Assembly: GCA_016297895.1 (NCBI GenBank)
Contig: JAEDFS010000012.1
Location: 1-46,475 of the forward strand
Length of the DNA: 46,475 nucleotides
Reading direction: 5' to 3'
From: Marvinbryantia sp.
GTDB taxonomy: Bacteria; Bacillota; Clostridia; Lachnospirales; Lachnospiraceae
Under the pieces are notes generated by a model. That model saw nothing but the letters and a program-made list of their open reading frames with translations, did no database searches and had not been told where the DNA came from. Below, in pieces: positions 1 through 7,621 of the stretch (position 1 is its first letter; every line of letters begins with the position of its first letter). The position numbers were made by a program, and so were the translations under genes.

Positions 1-1
1 T

Positions 2-712
2 TTCAAACGCTGTCTTTCCAACCAGTTCTTTTTGCCGCTGAAAGCCGTAACAAAGGTCTACAGAGAGAAGTTTATGGCAGGATTGAAAAAACTGCACGAT
101 GATGAAAAGCTGCAGTATTTTCACGCTGCACAGAAGTATCGGAACAGTTATGAATGGAAAGACCTTCTGAACACATGTTACAACACTACATGGAATGTTG
201 AGATCAAACCACTTGCGCCTGTAAAAAGGTCTGGCGGCAAAACAGATGGGAAGGAAAACACTGACAATGCAGTAAGCTACTTCGCACGTTATACAAACCG
301 TACTGCGATATCAAACAGCAGGATCCTGTCTTACGATCAAGAAAAGGTCATATTCCGTTATAAGGATTATCACGGATCCTCTTACACCTTGAAAGAGATG
401 ACCATTTCCACAGAAGAATTTATCCGGAGATTCCTGATGCATCTGCTTCCTCCTGGATTCTGCCGTGTCCGCAGCGCCGGTTTTCTTGCAGGCTGTGTCA
501 AAAAAAGATCTCTTGAACTGATCTATACACTTCTGAACAAGATATATGAACCTTCAGAAGTGAAGAGTATGTCAGAAGCAGAACTGATCCTTCATTTTTT
601 CGGAAAGGATGTAAGCATCTGCACAGACTGTGGTTCAAAGGTTGAGATACTGCCACGAATGAGCAGGCGGTCAGCAGCTCTATATATCCGCGGAATGCCG
701 GCTCTGGAATAA
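2..712 (+). CDS. IS91-family (Y2) transposase, C-terminal part, cut by window edge
   Basis: The reading frame is open from base 2, so the start lies outside the window; the first in-frame TTG at 32 is not a believable start. The visible 236 residues match the C-terminal half of IS91/IS801-type rolling-circle transposases. They contain the paired-tyrosine motif YFARYTNR, with two Tyr four residues apart, followed by AISNSRI, a FRYKDY segment, and the FIRRFLMHLLPPGF block typical of the family. A CxxC pair (CTDCG) follows near the end. Family knowledge: such enzymes nick single-stranded DNA through the tyrosines and move elements by rolling-circle transposition. No frameshift is seen in the visible part. 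The sequence after it, to about 1.45 kb, looks decayed, so I cannot tell whether the element is intact. Confidence 0.85.
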   Translation, partial: FKRCLSNQFFLPLKAVTKVYREKFMAGLKKLHDDEKLQYFHAAQKYRNSYEWKDLLNTCYNTTWNVEIKPLAPVKRSGGKTDGKENTDNAVSYFARYTNRTAISNSRILSYDQEKVIFRYKDYHGSSYTLKEMTISTEEFIRRFLMHLLPPGFCRVRSAGFLAGCVKKRSLELIYTLLNKIYEPSEVKSMSEAELILHFFGKDVSICTDCGSKVEILPRMSRRSAALYIRGMPALE

Positions 713-1010
713 CCGAATATAACCAGATATGGGATTACTCTTGCTGTTTACGGTAAGGGCTTGTTTGCCATACCCAAAAATCCTGTATTATATCCATAAC
801 TGTGAAAAAATGTGGTATTTGAAAGGAAACACTCCACCCAGAAGAGTCAGTTGGGAATCCGGCCAAAAAACTTTCTCTATAAGGAAGTTCATCGAGTGTG
901 GACGGGTGCCGACTCGGTTCAAAAGAAAAATTTTCCAGACTGTCCCATAAAAACGGGACTTTCTCTATGCCGTGTCTGAAAAACATTTCTTGTTAATTGC
1001 ATCGCATTTT

Positions 1011-1148
1011 TCACAACAGCACCTCCAAATATGCCCTCAACCGTTTCTCCACTTTCAACTGTGTTGCATACTTTGATAAAACAGGAATGTTCTTATCAAT
1101 CATAAGCTTACCATGACCATCACCAGTAATATAGATTATGTTTTCGCT
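1011..1148 (-). pseudogene. Coding-like fragment of unknown family
   Basis: A 45-codon open stretch ends in TGA and has no start codon or ribosome site; a stop lies directly upstream. The translation includes IIYITGDGHGKLMIDKN and then a basic, helical segment, and codon use looks coding-like. The phrase 'IYITGDG' recalls the 'IY(V/I)SGDGA' region of ISLre2-type transposases, but the rest does not follow that family, so this is only a weak suggestion. It is most likely a broken remnant. Confidence 0.2.
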
Positions 1149-1181
1149 TCACAAAAATCTGCTCTAAAACTGTTTTAATAA

Positions 1182-1412
1182 CAACGAAAGCTGCAGCTAT
1201 CGCCACAGCTTCTGTTTGATAATAATGCCTGCATTACAGCCATGAGGGACATCCTCGGTCAATCAGTTTCTCACCTTAACCTGTACCATGGATTTCAGCA
1301 CACTTCTATGCCTAAAGAAAAGTTATCCATTTTCCCAAAACAATTTAAGAATAAAATCGTTGACTATTCAAAATTGACAATTCAAACAAAACTCAAAACC
1401 ATTAACAATTAG
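1182..1412 (+). pseudogene. Coding-like fragment of unknown family
   Basis: An open frame of about 76 codons begins after a TAA and ends with TAG at 1410-1412. It has no believable start. From about 1224 the translation looks protein-like (ITAMRDILGQSVSHLNLYHG, then a lysine-rich tail), while the first part runs through the hairpin at 1188-1211 and is probably not coding. I do not recognise the family. It may be the end of a gene lost by deletion. Confidence 0.2.
1188..1211 (-). terminator. Hairpin, diverged copy of the one at 2398-2421
   Basis: Read on the minus strand this is a 10-bp stem with G-U pairs closed by a GATA loop, followed by CTTTCG. The stem and loop sequence is nearly the same as the terminator downstream of the XRE gene. 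No gene ends in front of it today, so it is probably a relic of a lost gene of the same kind. Confidence 0.4.
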
Positions 1413-1446
1413 AGATGTTTTTTTCTCCATTCACAAACCCAATTTT

Positions 1447-1518
1447 TTCGAAGACAGGATTCGAACCTGCGACATCATGGTTACTAGCCATGTACGCTTC
1501 CAACTGCGCCACTTCCAT
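1447..1518 (-). tRNA. tRNA-like gene, anticodon AGT (Thr), possibly degenerate
   Basis: Read on the minus strand the sequence folds as a 72-nt cloverleaf. It has a D arm GCGC/GCGT with loop AGTTGGAA, an anticodon arm CATGG/CCATG with loop CTAGTAA (anticodon AGT), variable ATGTC, and a T arm GCAGG/CCTGT with the classic loop TTCGAAT. The acceptor stem pairs at only five of seven positions (mismatches at 1 and 3), and no CCA is encoded. All conserved loop features are present, so this is either a mobile-element tRNA or a decaying copy. It lies on the minus strand next to the decayed zone, where tRNA genes often serve as integration sites. Confidence 0.5.
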
Positions 1519-1619
1519 ATTGAGCTACCCAATTTAATCAGAATTGGTACGTTCTACTTGTAACATAACCCTGTTACAGGGAAACTGAGTTCAGGATTTT
1601 CGTAATGCAGACAAGACAT

Positions 1620-2282
1620 TTATACTAACTCAATAAATGTAGTTGCATTAGATACTTTAATCTGGGTATCCAGTTCCGTAAGCAGGATATTTCGCTTTTC
1701 TACCAACAGTTCCAGCTTCTTCTTTATATCCAATGGATCCACAAGTTCTACCGTATTTTCTTTAACGTACGCATCAACCACGCCTAATGGCTTGTCATCT
1801 TTTACTTTTGTATCACGTCCTAAGATACTTAATCTCATGCTTTCAGCAGTACTCTGAAGCTGACCGTTCTTCATATCACAAAAACGGACTCGCTCGTTGT
1901 ATTCAGCATTTAACTTATCCTTAAGTTTACCTTCAAAATCTGCTTCCCCTTCGTAAGAATCCATACCTCGAAGCCTGCTTCTAAGTGAAATAGCGCCTGC
2001 AACGGTAAATGTTCCATAAGAAGTCTTTACCTCTGTTTTCGCATTGGAATCTACAATGGCGGCATCAATCTTTTGGTAACGTTCCACCAGATCATTAATT
2101 TGCTGATACGCTGTTTCTGCTTCTTTTGCGTATTCAGCCTTATCGATTCTCTTTGCATATACCTTGTCCTCATTTGGCTTAATCGTGTCTACGAAGCTTG
2201 CTTTTTCAATTTTATCATTTATCTTCTTTACTAACAGATCTCTTTCATCCAAAGCTTGTGTTACCAACATCTTCTCGCTCAT
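1620..2282 (-). CDS. Conserved hypothetical coiled-coil protein (DIP1984-like?)
   Basis: This is a 220-residue soluble, charged protein with no signal peptide or membrane segment. An N-terminal heptad-rich helix (LDERDLLVKKINDKIEK) is followed by a long helical region, a short beta-like part (residues about 87-100, TSYGTFTVAGAIS), and another helical region. The layout of helix, 'IN..N' region, then 'G-T-(F/L)-T-(V/L)-x-x-A-(I/L)' before a helix with paired basic residues resembles the DIP1984 family, but this protein is longer and the match is from memory only. The start is well supported by AAGGGAGG seven bases upstream of ATG, and a good promoter lies at 2326-2354. It is a single-gene unit; the function is unknown. 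Confidence 0.55.
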   Translation of the reverse strand: MSEKMLVTQALDERDLLVKKINDKIEKASFVDTIKPNEDKVYAKRIDKAEYAKEAETAYQQINDLVERYQKIDAAIVDSNAKTEVKTSYGTFTVAGAISLRSRLRGMDSYEGEADFEGKLKDKLNAEYNERVRFCDMKNGQLQSTAESMRLSILGRDTKVKDDKPLGVVDAYVKENTVELVDPLDIKKKLELLVEKRNILLTELDTQIKVSNATTFIELV

Positions 2283-2325
2283 AAAAATTCCTCCCTTGAA
2301 TCATTTCTATATCTCTATAAAAACA

Positions 2326-2354
2326 ATTGTACGAAAGAATCTCTTATTTGTCAT
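2326..2354 (-). promoter_or_regulatory. Sigma-A promoter for the 1620-2282 gene
   Basis: On the minus strand, ATGACA (-35) and TACAAT (-10) are separated by 17 bases, each five of six to consensus. They lie 44 bases upstream of the ATG at 2282. Confidence 0.55.
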
Positions 2355-2397
2355 TGAACTTGTAGTATAAAAGCTTTGATCTGAATCTATATTACAA

Positions 2398-2421
2398 AAG
2401 CCGCAGCTTTCGCCACGGCTT
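2398..2421 (-). terminator. Intrinsic terminator of the XRE gene
   Basis: On the minus strand there is a 10-bp stem (with G-U pairs) and a GAAA tetraloop, followed by TTTTGTAAT. It lies 12 bases past the stop of the regulator at 2434. A diverged copy lies at 1188-1211. Confidence 0.75.
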
Positions 2422-2433
2422 CTGTACATAAAT

Positions 2434-2769
2434 TTACGCTGCCCTATGTTCATTGATCCACTCATAATACACCTGCAATCGTTCAAATTGTGAACAGTTG
2501 CTGTTTATCGGAATAGATTGTCTATTTCCGCACAACATATCATCTATCGGCATTTGAAACAATACACTGAGCGCATACAGATTATCTATGGTAGGCATAC
2601 TAAGTCCATTCAGCCAGTGATAAACACTCTGTACACTGCCAAGTCCCAGGTACTGCTGAACATCTTTTACGGATAAATCTCTCTCATCCATGATCCTTCG
2701 CAAATGAATTCCGGTTTTCCTTTTGTCGATTACAGGAAAATTATCCTCGACACCCTTTATTTTTTCCAA
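2434..2769 (-). CDS. XRE-family DNA-binding regulator
   Basis: The protein has 111 residues. A helix-turn-helix of the XRE/Cro type occupies about residues 20-78: GIHLRRIMDERDLSVKDVQQ, then YLGLGSVQSVYHWLNG with the recognition helix, then MPTIDNLYALSVLFQMPIDD, the usual third and fourth helix block. The C-terminal 30 residues are short and polar with no sensor domain. The window shows no operon partner. The gene is flanked by its own terminator and by the dehydrogenase gene 81 bases upstream. Its target is unknown. Small regulators of this kind are common in accessory regions, which fits the mobile-element remains nearby. Confidence 0.85.
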   Translation of the reverse strand: MEKIKGVEDNFPVIDKRKTGIHLRRIMDERDLSVKDVQQYLGLGSVQSVYHWLNGLSMPTIDNLYALSVLFQMPIDDMLCGNRQSIPINSNCSQFERLQVYYEWINEHRAA

Positions 2770-2850
2770 ATAGCTTCACCCTCCCATTTTGACCTTTTTC
2801 ACCTACCGACAATTCCTCCCCTGCCGAAGTAAGCGGGAAATCCGCACTCT

Positions 2851-3885
2851 TTAAAAACGAATCGCTACCTTCCCGGTATTCTTTTTATTCCGGAAATACT
2901 CGATTGCCTCCACGCTGTCCTTAAACTCAAAGACATCGGAGATATAATCCATGCTTTTTAAGACTCCGCGTTCCATCAGATCAACGATCTCATCATGGAC
3001 TTCAGCTTCCTCTGCCTTTGAGGGCCACTGTGCAAAGCGCAGATTAAAGCAGAACGGCGCATCCTGCCAGTTGATCAGCCATTCGTTTTTAGCAGTTTCC
3101 CCGTAAATGCATATGTCGCCGAAATTTTTGATCAGTTTTAGGTTCTGATTGATAAGAGACGGCACGCCTGCTGCATCAAGGATCATATCTGCCTTATCCG
3201 GTAGAATTTTTAATACCTCTTCCGGAATATTGCGCTGATCAAAATTCAACGTATAGTCTGCTCCGCATTTTCTGGCTGCTTCCAGCTTTTTCTCTGTATG
3301 ATCGACACAGATGATGGGAGACAGTCCAAGATACTTTGATAAAGTGATAAAGACAAGTCCAACCGGACCGGCGCCATAGATCACGAGGCTTTTCCCTTTT
3401 TGAAAGCCCAGACGCTTCATGGTGGAATAGACTTCCCGGAATGTAACGATCATGGTGGCTTCTACATCATCCATATCATCCGGAATTTTCAACTGTGCCA
3501 GATTGCCTTCTGTCAATACGCCGTCACCCACCGTGTGACCGTCTTCCAGCATGGCTTTGTAATCACCGATCACTGCATATTCTGCAAATGCTCCCCAGGT
3601 AGAATAGTATTCATCCGTATCATCCAGAAACGGCAGAACAATCTTATCCCCGACAGAGAAATTTTTTACTTTGCTTCCGACTCTTTCTATGCGGCCAATT
3701 CCCTCATGGCCAAGAACGGTGGGATAATTGCCAAAACCTTTTAATTTGTTATACAGAATCTCTTTGTCCGTGCCGCATAACGCACCGGCCGTTACTTTGA
3801 CCAGAGCCTGATACTCCCCGATCTCCGGCATTTTCATTTCTTCCAGACTTGCATGTCCGTCTTCCCAGATTACTAATCCCTTCAT
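2851..3885 (-). CDS. Zinc-type medium-chain dehydrogenase, NAD-dependent
   Basis: This is a 344-residue MDR-superfamily enzyme. The N-terminal GroES-like domain carries catalytic zinc ligands Cys37 (GALCGTD) and His60-Glu61 (LGHEGIG). The Rossmann domain has GAGPVG at 171-176 with an acidic residue (Asp195, ICVDH) at the end of the second strand, which favours NAD over NADP. The four-cysteine structural zinc lobe found in many alcohol and sorbitol dehydrogenases is absent; the segment at about 86-100 is acidic instead. Substrate is unknown; polyol, sugar or threonine dehydrogenases share this fold. The start is fixed by GAAAGGACAGGTGG upstream of ATG. It follows the histidine kinase gene on the same strand after 68 bases, but nothing ties the two functionally. 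Confidence 0.85.
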   Translation of the reverse strand: MKGLVIWEDGHASLEEMKMPEIGEYQALVKVTAGALCGTDKEILYNKLKGFGNYPTVLGHEGIGRIERVGSKVKNFSVGDKIVLPFLDDTDEYYSTWGAFAEYAVIGDYKAMLEDGHTVGDGVLTEGNLAQLKIPDDMDDVEATMIVTFREVYSTMKRLGFQKGKSLVIYGAGPVGLVFITLSKYLGLSPIICVDHTEKKLEAARKCGADYTLNFDQRNIPEEVLKILPDKADMILDAAGVPSLINQNLKLIKNFGDICIYGETAKNEWLINWQDAPFCFNLRFAQWPSKAEEAEVHDEIVDLMERGVLKSMDYISDVFEFKDSVEAIEYFRNKKNTGKVAIRF

Positions 3886-3913
3886 GTTACCACCTGTCCT
3901 TTCTTCTTTGTTC

Positions 3914-3938
3914 GGCAGTTGTAAGTACTGCCTTTTTT
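3914..3938 (+). terminator. Terminator-like hairpin facing the + strand
   Basis: GGCAGT and ACTGCC form a six-bp stem with a seven-base loop, followed by TTTTTT on the plus strand. No plus-strand gene ends here. It may stop antisense transcription, or it may be chance. Confidence 0.35.
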
Positions 3939-3953
3939 GTTTCCGTTAAGTGC

Positions 3954-5192
3954 TCAGCGCTTTAATGATATGGAAAAAACGGTTCCGATTTCCCTGCTGC
4001 TTTTTGCCTGAATGTCCCCGCCCAGTTTTTCCACCATTTCTTTTGTGATGGCAAGTCCAAGACCATGACCTCCTGTATGATCCTGACGGCTTTTGTCGCT
4101 GCGATAAAAGCGTTCAAAAATATGCGGCAGATCTTCCCCGGAAATGACTGTGCTTCGATTCTGAATCTCAAGGAGCACCATCTGTTTTGTTTCTGTCAGT
4201 CCGATAAAAACTCCTCCGCCGCCAGGTTCATACTTTATGGCATTCTCGATCAGACTTTCCGCAATTCTCTGTATGTAGTCCTCATTTGCCCGAATGATGG
4301 TCTGTTCCGGAATATCCATTTCCAGATCCACATGTTTCTCATAAGCCACGGATTCTAATTGAAGTGCAGCCCTGGTCACAACAGAGGCAACATCCACATC
4401 CTCCATGACCACCGGGACATCCGGACGTTCCACATCCGCCAGTGTCAGCATTTCCCCAATCAGTTCCTGCATTTTCTCTGCGGCATTCTGAGTACTGAGG
4501 ATCCATCGCTTCAGGCTCCCGGCAGTCGCCTCGGGAGCTTCCATTAAGATACTGTTATTGGCCAGGATCACAGACAGCGGAGTCTTCAGATCATGGGAAG
4601 CATCGGCAATAAACTGTTTTTCCCGCTGCACTGCTTCTTCCATAGGCCGGACAGCCACTCTGGAAAAATGGCAGCTCACCATCAAAAAACAAAGCATCGC
4701 TCCCACCCAGACAGCGATCAGTACACCGGAAAGTCTCAGCATAGAATGCCCGATATAGCCAGTCGATGCCAGGGCAATTTTATATGGATTTCCGTTTCCC
4801 GTACAGTAATAGATCAACTGATGCCCGATAAGCGTTCCAAAATTTTTCTTCCGGGATACCACCTCATCCAGGATCTGCTCCAAGGTCACCTCCTCAAACT
4901 CAAAGGCCTGGGAAAGAATATCAATGTTCTCTTTCTCCGGTGTATAAAATACGGTCATGATTCCTTTCTTGCTGTCCGGCTCCTGCTCTTTTTCCGTATG
5001 CCCCGGAGGCTGTTTATCTCCAACGGGCTCCGGAACAGATTCCCATGGCTCTACCACCTGCTCCATTGTTGCTTTCAGTCCCGCATAATAGTCCCGATAC
5101 ATGTAAAACGCAATCGCAGCCATCATAAAGGTCAGCACCACTCCAACAAGCAGCATATTTAACTGTATGAATCGTTTTCTGTATTCCTTCAT
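3954..5192 (-). CDS. Membrane sensor histidine kinase
   Basis: This 412-residue kinase has a transmembrane helix at about 12-31, an extracytoplasmic sensor segment of about 120 residues rich in Pro and Glu, a second helix at about 152-174, HisKA with phospho-acceptor His200 (DASHDLKTPL), and HATPase_c with N-box ESLIENAIKYEP, F-box HIFERFYR and G2 box GGHGLGLAI. The G1 box is unusual: the expected D-x-G-x-G is replaced by QNRSTVIS. This is seen in some Firmicutes kinases but leaves open whether ATP binding is standard. Its ATG overlaps the stop of the response regulator by four bases (ATGA), so the pair is co-translated. The sensed signal is unknown. The divergent secreted protein at 6050 is a likely target of the system. 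Confidence 0.9.
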   Translation of the reverse strand: MKEYRKRFIQLNMLLVGVVLTFMMAAIAFYMYRDYYAGLKATMEQVVEPWESVPEPVGDKQPPGHTEKEQEPDSKKGIMTVFYTPEKENIDILSQAFEFEEVTLEQILDEVVSRKKNFGTLIGHQLIYYCTGNGNPYKIALASTGYIGHSMLRLSGVLIAVWVGAMLCFLMVSCHFSRVAVRPMEEAVQREKQFIADASHDLKTPLSVILANNSILMEAPEATAGSLKRWILSTQNAAEKMQELIGEMLTLADVERPDVPVVMEDVDVASVVTRAALQLESVAYEKHVDLEMDIPEQTIIRANEDYIQRIAESLIENAIKYEPGGGGVFIGLTETKQMVLLEIQNRSTVISGEDLPHIFERFYRSDKSRQDHTGGHGLGLAITKEMVEKLGGDIQAKSSREIGTVFSISLKR

Positions 5193-5863
5193 GACTCGTT
5201 CTCCAGATGATATCCGATTTTCTGCAGATTCTTGATTCCGACCCTTGACTTCAGATATCGAAGCTTTTTCCGCAGAAATGAGATATAGGCCTCCACATTA
5301 TTATCTGTAGCTTCTGAATCCATCCCCCATGCCCGGCTGATGATCAATTCTTTTGTAAAGGTCATCTTCGGTTCACTAAGAAGCAACCGGGTGATCTGAA
5401 ATTCTTTGGGACTGAGCTGTACTTCTTTTCCGCCGCAGGAGAGCTTTGCCGTATTCAGCGACAGGACAAGGTCCTCATAAGAAATTTCATCCATGATCAC
5501 CTCTCCTTTTCGCCGTGTCATCGCATTCACACGAGCCAGAAGTTCTTCCGGTGCAAATGGCTTTGTCAAATAATCATCCGCCCCTGCATTCAATCCGTTC
5601 ACCTTATCTGCAACGGTAGTTCGGGCTGTCAGCATGAGAACAGGCGTTGAAATATTCTCAGACCGGACCTGCCTTACCACCGCAAATCCGTCCAGTTTTG
5701 GAAGCATGACATCCAGCAAAATAAGATCATAGGAAAATCCCCTGATAAAATCCAGTGCAGACTGTCCGTCACTGACCCAGTCCGTGACGTGACCTTCTTT
5801 CTGTAATATATGTTCTAACGCTCCGGCAAGGGAGCTTTCATCTTCCACGATCAAAATATTCAT
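5189..5863 (-). CDS. OmpR-family response regulator
   Basis: This is a 224-residue regulator. The receiver domain (1-118) has Glu7/Asp8, phospho-acceptor Asp51 (LILLDVMLP), Thr79 (MLTAR) and Lys101 (LTKPF). The C-terminal winged helix (about 128-220) has the usual LSPKEFQITRLLL and NNVEAYISFLRKKL blocks. It is first in the operon with the kinase. The promoter is at 5891-5896 (TATAAT on the minus strand) with 11-bp-spaced repeats in the -35 region, the arrangement expected for OmpR/PhoB-type binding, so autoregulation is likely. Start supported by AAGGAGGGACGTGA upstream of ATG. Confidence 0.95.
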   Translation of the reverse strand: MNILIVEDESSLAGALEHILQKEGHVTDWVSDGQSALDFIRGFSYDLILLDVMLPKLDGFAVVRQVRSENISTPVLMLTARTTVADKVNGLNAGADDYLTKPFAPEELLARVNAMTRRKGEVIMDEISYEDLVLSLNTAKLSCGGKEVQLSPKEFQITRLLLSEPKMTFTKELIISRAWGMDSEATDNNVEAYISFLRKKLRYLKSRVGIKNLQKIGYHLENES

Positions 5864-5890
5864 TCACGTCCCTCCTTCTTCTATTCTACC

Positions 5891-5969
5891 ATTATATATA
5901 GGATTCTGAAAATATCCTGAAAAAAATTTTGCCAAATCTTCAGAAGTTTTTCAGAACTCTATGGATAAT
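5891..5969. promoter_or_regulatory. Divergent promoters with OmpR-type repeat pairs
   Basis: Two direct-repeat pairs lie between the divergent genes, each with an 11-base period: TTCTGAA N4 TCCTGAA at 5904-5921 and TTCAGAA N4 TTCAGAA at 5939-5956. The units of one pair are reverse complements of the other, giving a dyad centred near 5930. The minus-strand promoter has TATAAT at 5891-5896 and the plus-strand promoter has GATAAT at 5964-5969. Neither has a good -35, and each repeat pair sits where the -35 would be. This is the classic layout for activation by a PhoB/OmpR-type dimer. The binding protein is inferred to be the neighbouring regulator. Confidence 0.6.
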
Positions 5970-6049
5970 AAAAGATGTACAGAGAACACTCCCCGTGCAG
6001 TCTGAACAGATTAGACTTACTTCAATCCAATTTACAGGAGGAAATCATT

Positions 6050-7537
6050 ATGAAAAAACACGTCATGCCCATGCTGTGTACAACAGCTGTCATCTGCGGA
6101 CTCACTGTCTGCCCTATGATCTATGCAGAAGAAACGGAAACCATCCCAAACCAGATGGAGTCTTCCAATGAAGATGCCCCGATGGAGAAACCAAAGGACC
6201 CGCCCATGGAGAAACCAATGGATTCATCGACGGATCAACCGATGGATCCTCCTGGAAAACCTCCCATGAATTCCTCAGACACGGACATTCCCCAGAAACC
6301 AGAGGGTGGAAAGCCGGGCGGCTTCGGAGGATCAGCGGAAGTCACCCAGGGTACCGCCGCCAATACCATTGATGCCGATGGCACCTACACTGACGAAACA
6401 TATACCTCCACCGGTGACGATGAAAATGCTCTTCGGATCGATCATGCCGAGGTCACATTGGAAAATATCACCGTGGACAAATCAGCCGGTGCCACTTCGA
6501 ATACGGAGAATGGGGATTTTTACGGGCAGAATGCCGCTCTTCTTGCTACTGACGGAGCAAATGTGACCATCCGTAATGCCACGGTCAATTCCTCTGCCCA
6601 GAACGGCAATGGTGTATTCAGTTACGGAGAAGGAACCACGGTCAACATTTCAGATTCCGCCATCACTACCACTGCAGACAACTCCGGCGGAATTCAGACC
6701 ACCGGAGGAGGAACTACCAATGCTTCCAATCTGACCGTGGAGACATCCGGTAATTCTTCCGCAGCCATCCGTTCCGACCGGGGCGGCGGTATCGTTCAGA
6801 TCGATGGAGGAACCTATACTTCCAACGGATATAATTCTCCGTCTGTTTACTCCACCGCAGACATTACTGTATCAAACGCAGTACTGACCGCCAGCAATTC
6901 TGAGGCACTTGTGATTGAAGGCCGGAATTCCATCACTCTGGAAAACTGTGAAGTCTCCGGAAATATGAGTGATACGGAAGGAACCAGTTCCGACGAAAAT
7001 GTACACAATGTCATGATCTATCAGTCTATGTCCGGGGATGCCGAGATCGGAACTTCCTCCTTTGACATGACCAGAGGAACACTGACCGGCTGCAACGGAG
7101 ATATGTTTTATATCACAAATACCCACTGCCAGATCAATCTTTCGAATGTGGATATCGAAAACCTGGAATCTGACGGATTACTGATGCTGGTATCAGGCAA
7201 CAGTGCCAGCCACGGCTGGGGTACTGCCGGTGCCAACGGTGCACAGGTAGAATTCACGGCCGACGAACAGGTACTGGAAGGTGACATTGCTGTAGATACT
7301 ATCTCCACACTTACCATGGAACTTACCGGAAACTCCACTTTTACCGGCACGGTTAATATCATAAACAACGAAGAAAATGGAAACGCCGTAGATAATAACG
7401 CTGTTCTCTCCATTGAAGAAGGCAGTACATGGACGCTCACCGGTGACTGTACTCTGACCAGTCTTGAAAACAATGGCACCATTGACTTCAACGGTTATTC
7501 CATCACACTGGCTGACGGCACGGTATTGAACAACTAA
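6050..7537 (+). CDS. Secreted right-handed beta-helix-like protein with Met-Pro repeats
   Basis: The start is ATG 6050, eight bases after CAGGAGGAA; in-frame upstream codons have no ribosome site. The product is 495 residues. A signal peptide covers 1-26 (ending MIYA). It is followed by about 60 residues of degenerate repeats of the type PM(E/D)xPxDPPM with prolines and methionines, then a Gly-rich stretch. The rest is made of Thr/Asn/Ser-rich units of 20-25 residues (for example VTLENITVDKS, VTIRNATVNSS, ITLENCEVSG), typical of a parallel beta-helix as in pectate-lyase-like or adhesin proteins. There is no sortase motif, no C-terminal anchor and no catalytic residue pattern I can assign. Divergence from the two-component system and the shared operator suggest control by it. 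Confidence 0.8.
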   Translation: MKKHVMPMLCTTAVICGLTVCPMIYAEETETIPNQMESSNEDAPMEKPKDPPMEKPMDSSTDQPMDPPGKPPMNSSDTDIPQKPEGGKPGGFGGSAEVTQGTAANTIDADGTYTDETYTSTGDDENALRIDHAEVTLENITVDKSAGATSNTENGDFYGQNAALLATDGANVTIRNATVNSSAQNGNGVFSYGEGTTVNISDSAITTTADNSGGIQTTGGGTTNASNLTVETSGNSSAAIRSDRGGGIVQIDGGTYTSNGYNSPSVYSTADITVSNAVLTASNSEALVIEGRNSITLENCEVSGNMSDTEGTSSDENVHNVMIYQSMSGDAEIGTSSFDMTRGTLTGCNGDMFYITNTHCQINLSNVDIENLESDGLLMLVSGNSASHGWGTAGANGAQVEFTADEQVLEGDIAVDTISTLTMELTGNSTFTGTVNIINNEENGNAVDNNAVLSIEEGSTWTLTGDCTLTSLENNGTIDFNGYSITLADGTVLNN

Positions 7538-7541
7538 AACA

Positions 7542-7578
7542 GAGCAGCCTCCATGCGGGGCTGCTCCTTCTTTTTTTT
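7542..7578 (+). terminator. Intrinsic terminator between convergent genes
   Basis: GAGCAGCC and GGCTGCTC form an eight-bp stem with a nine-base loop, followed by CTTCTTTTTTTT on the plus strand. It closes the beta-helix gene and may also act on the ABC operon coming from the other side, although its T-run on that side is short. Confidence 0.85.
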
Positions 7579-7621
7579 AATCTCATACTTATCCTCATCC
7601 ACATACCTGCCACTTATCTGT

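Larger units (their letters stand above)
713..1446. other. Gene-poor, decayed stretch after the transposase
   Basis: No full-length gene with a ribosome site is visible in these 734 bases. The two longest frames near 729-986, on opposite strands, overlap each other and resemble no known family. What can be seen are two short open fragments without starts (minus 1011-1148, plus 1182-1412) and one hairpin (1188-1211) that is a diverged copy of the terminator hairpin at 2398-2421. The pattern fits the remains of earlier mobile-element insertions near a tRNA-like gene. The 3' end of the IS91-type element must also lie in here, but I could not place it. Confidence 0.5.

Noticed and set aside
729..986. 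Two overlapping frames of 73 and 83 codons on opposite strands after the transposase
   Set aside because: Neither has a ribosome site or recognisable family, and each is explained by the other or by chance.
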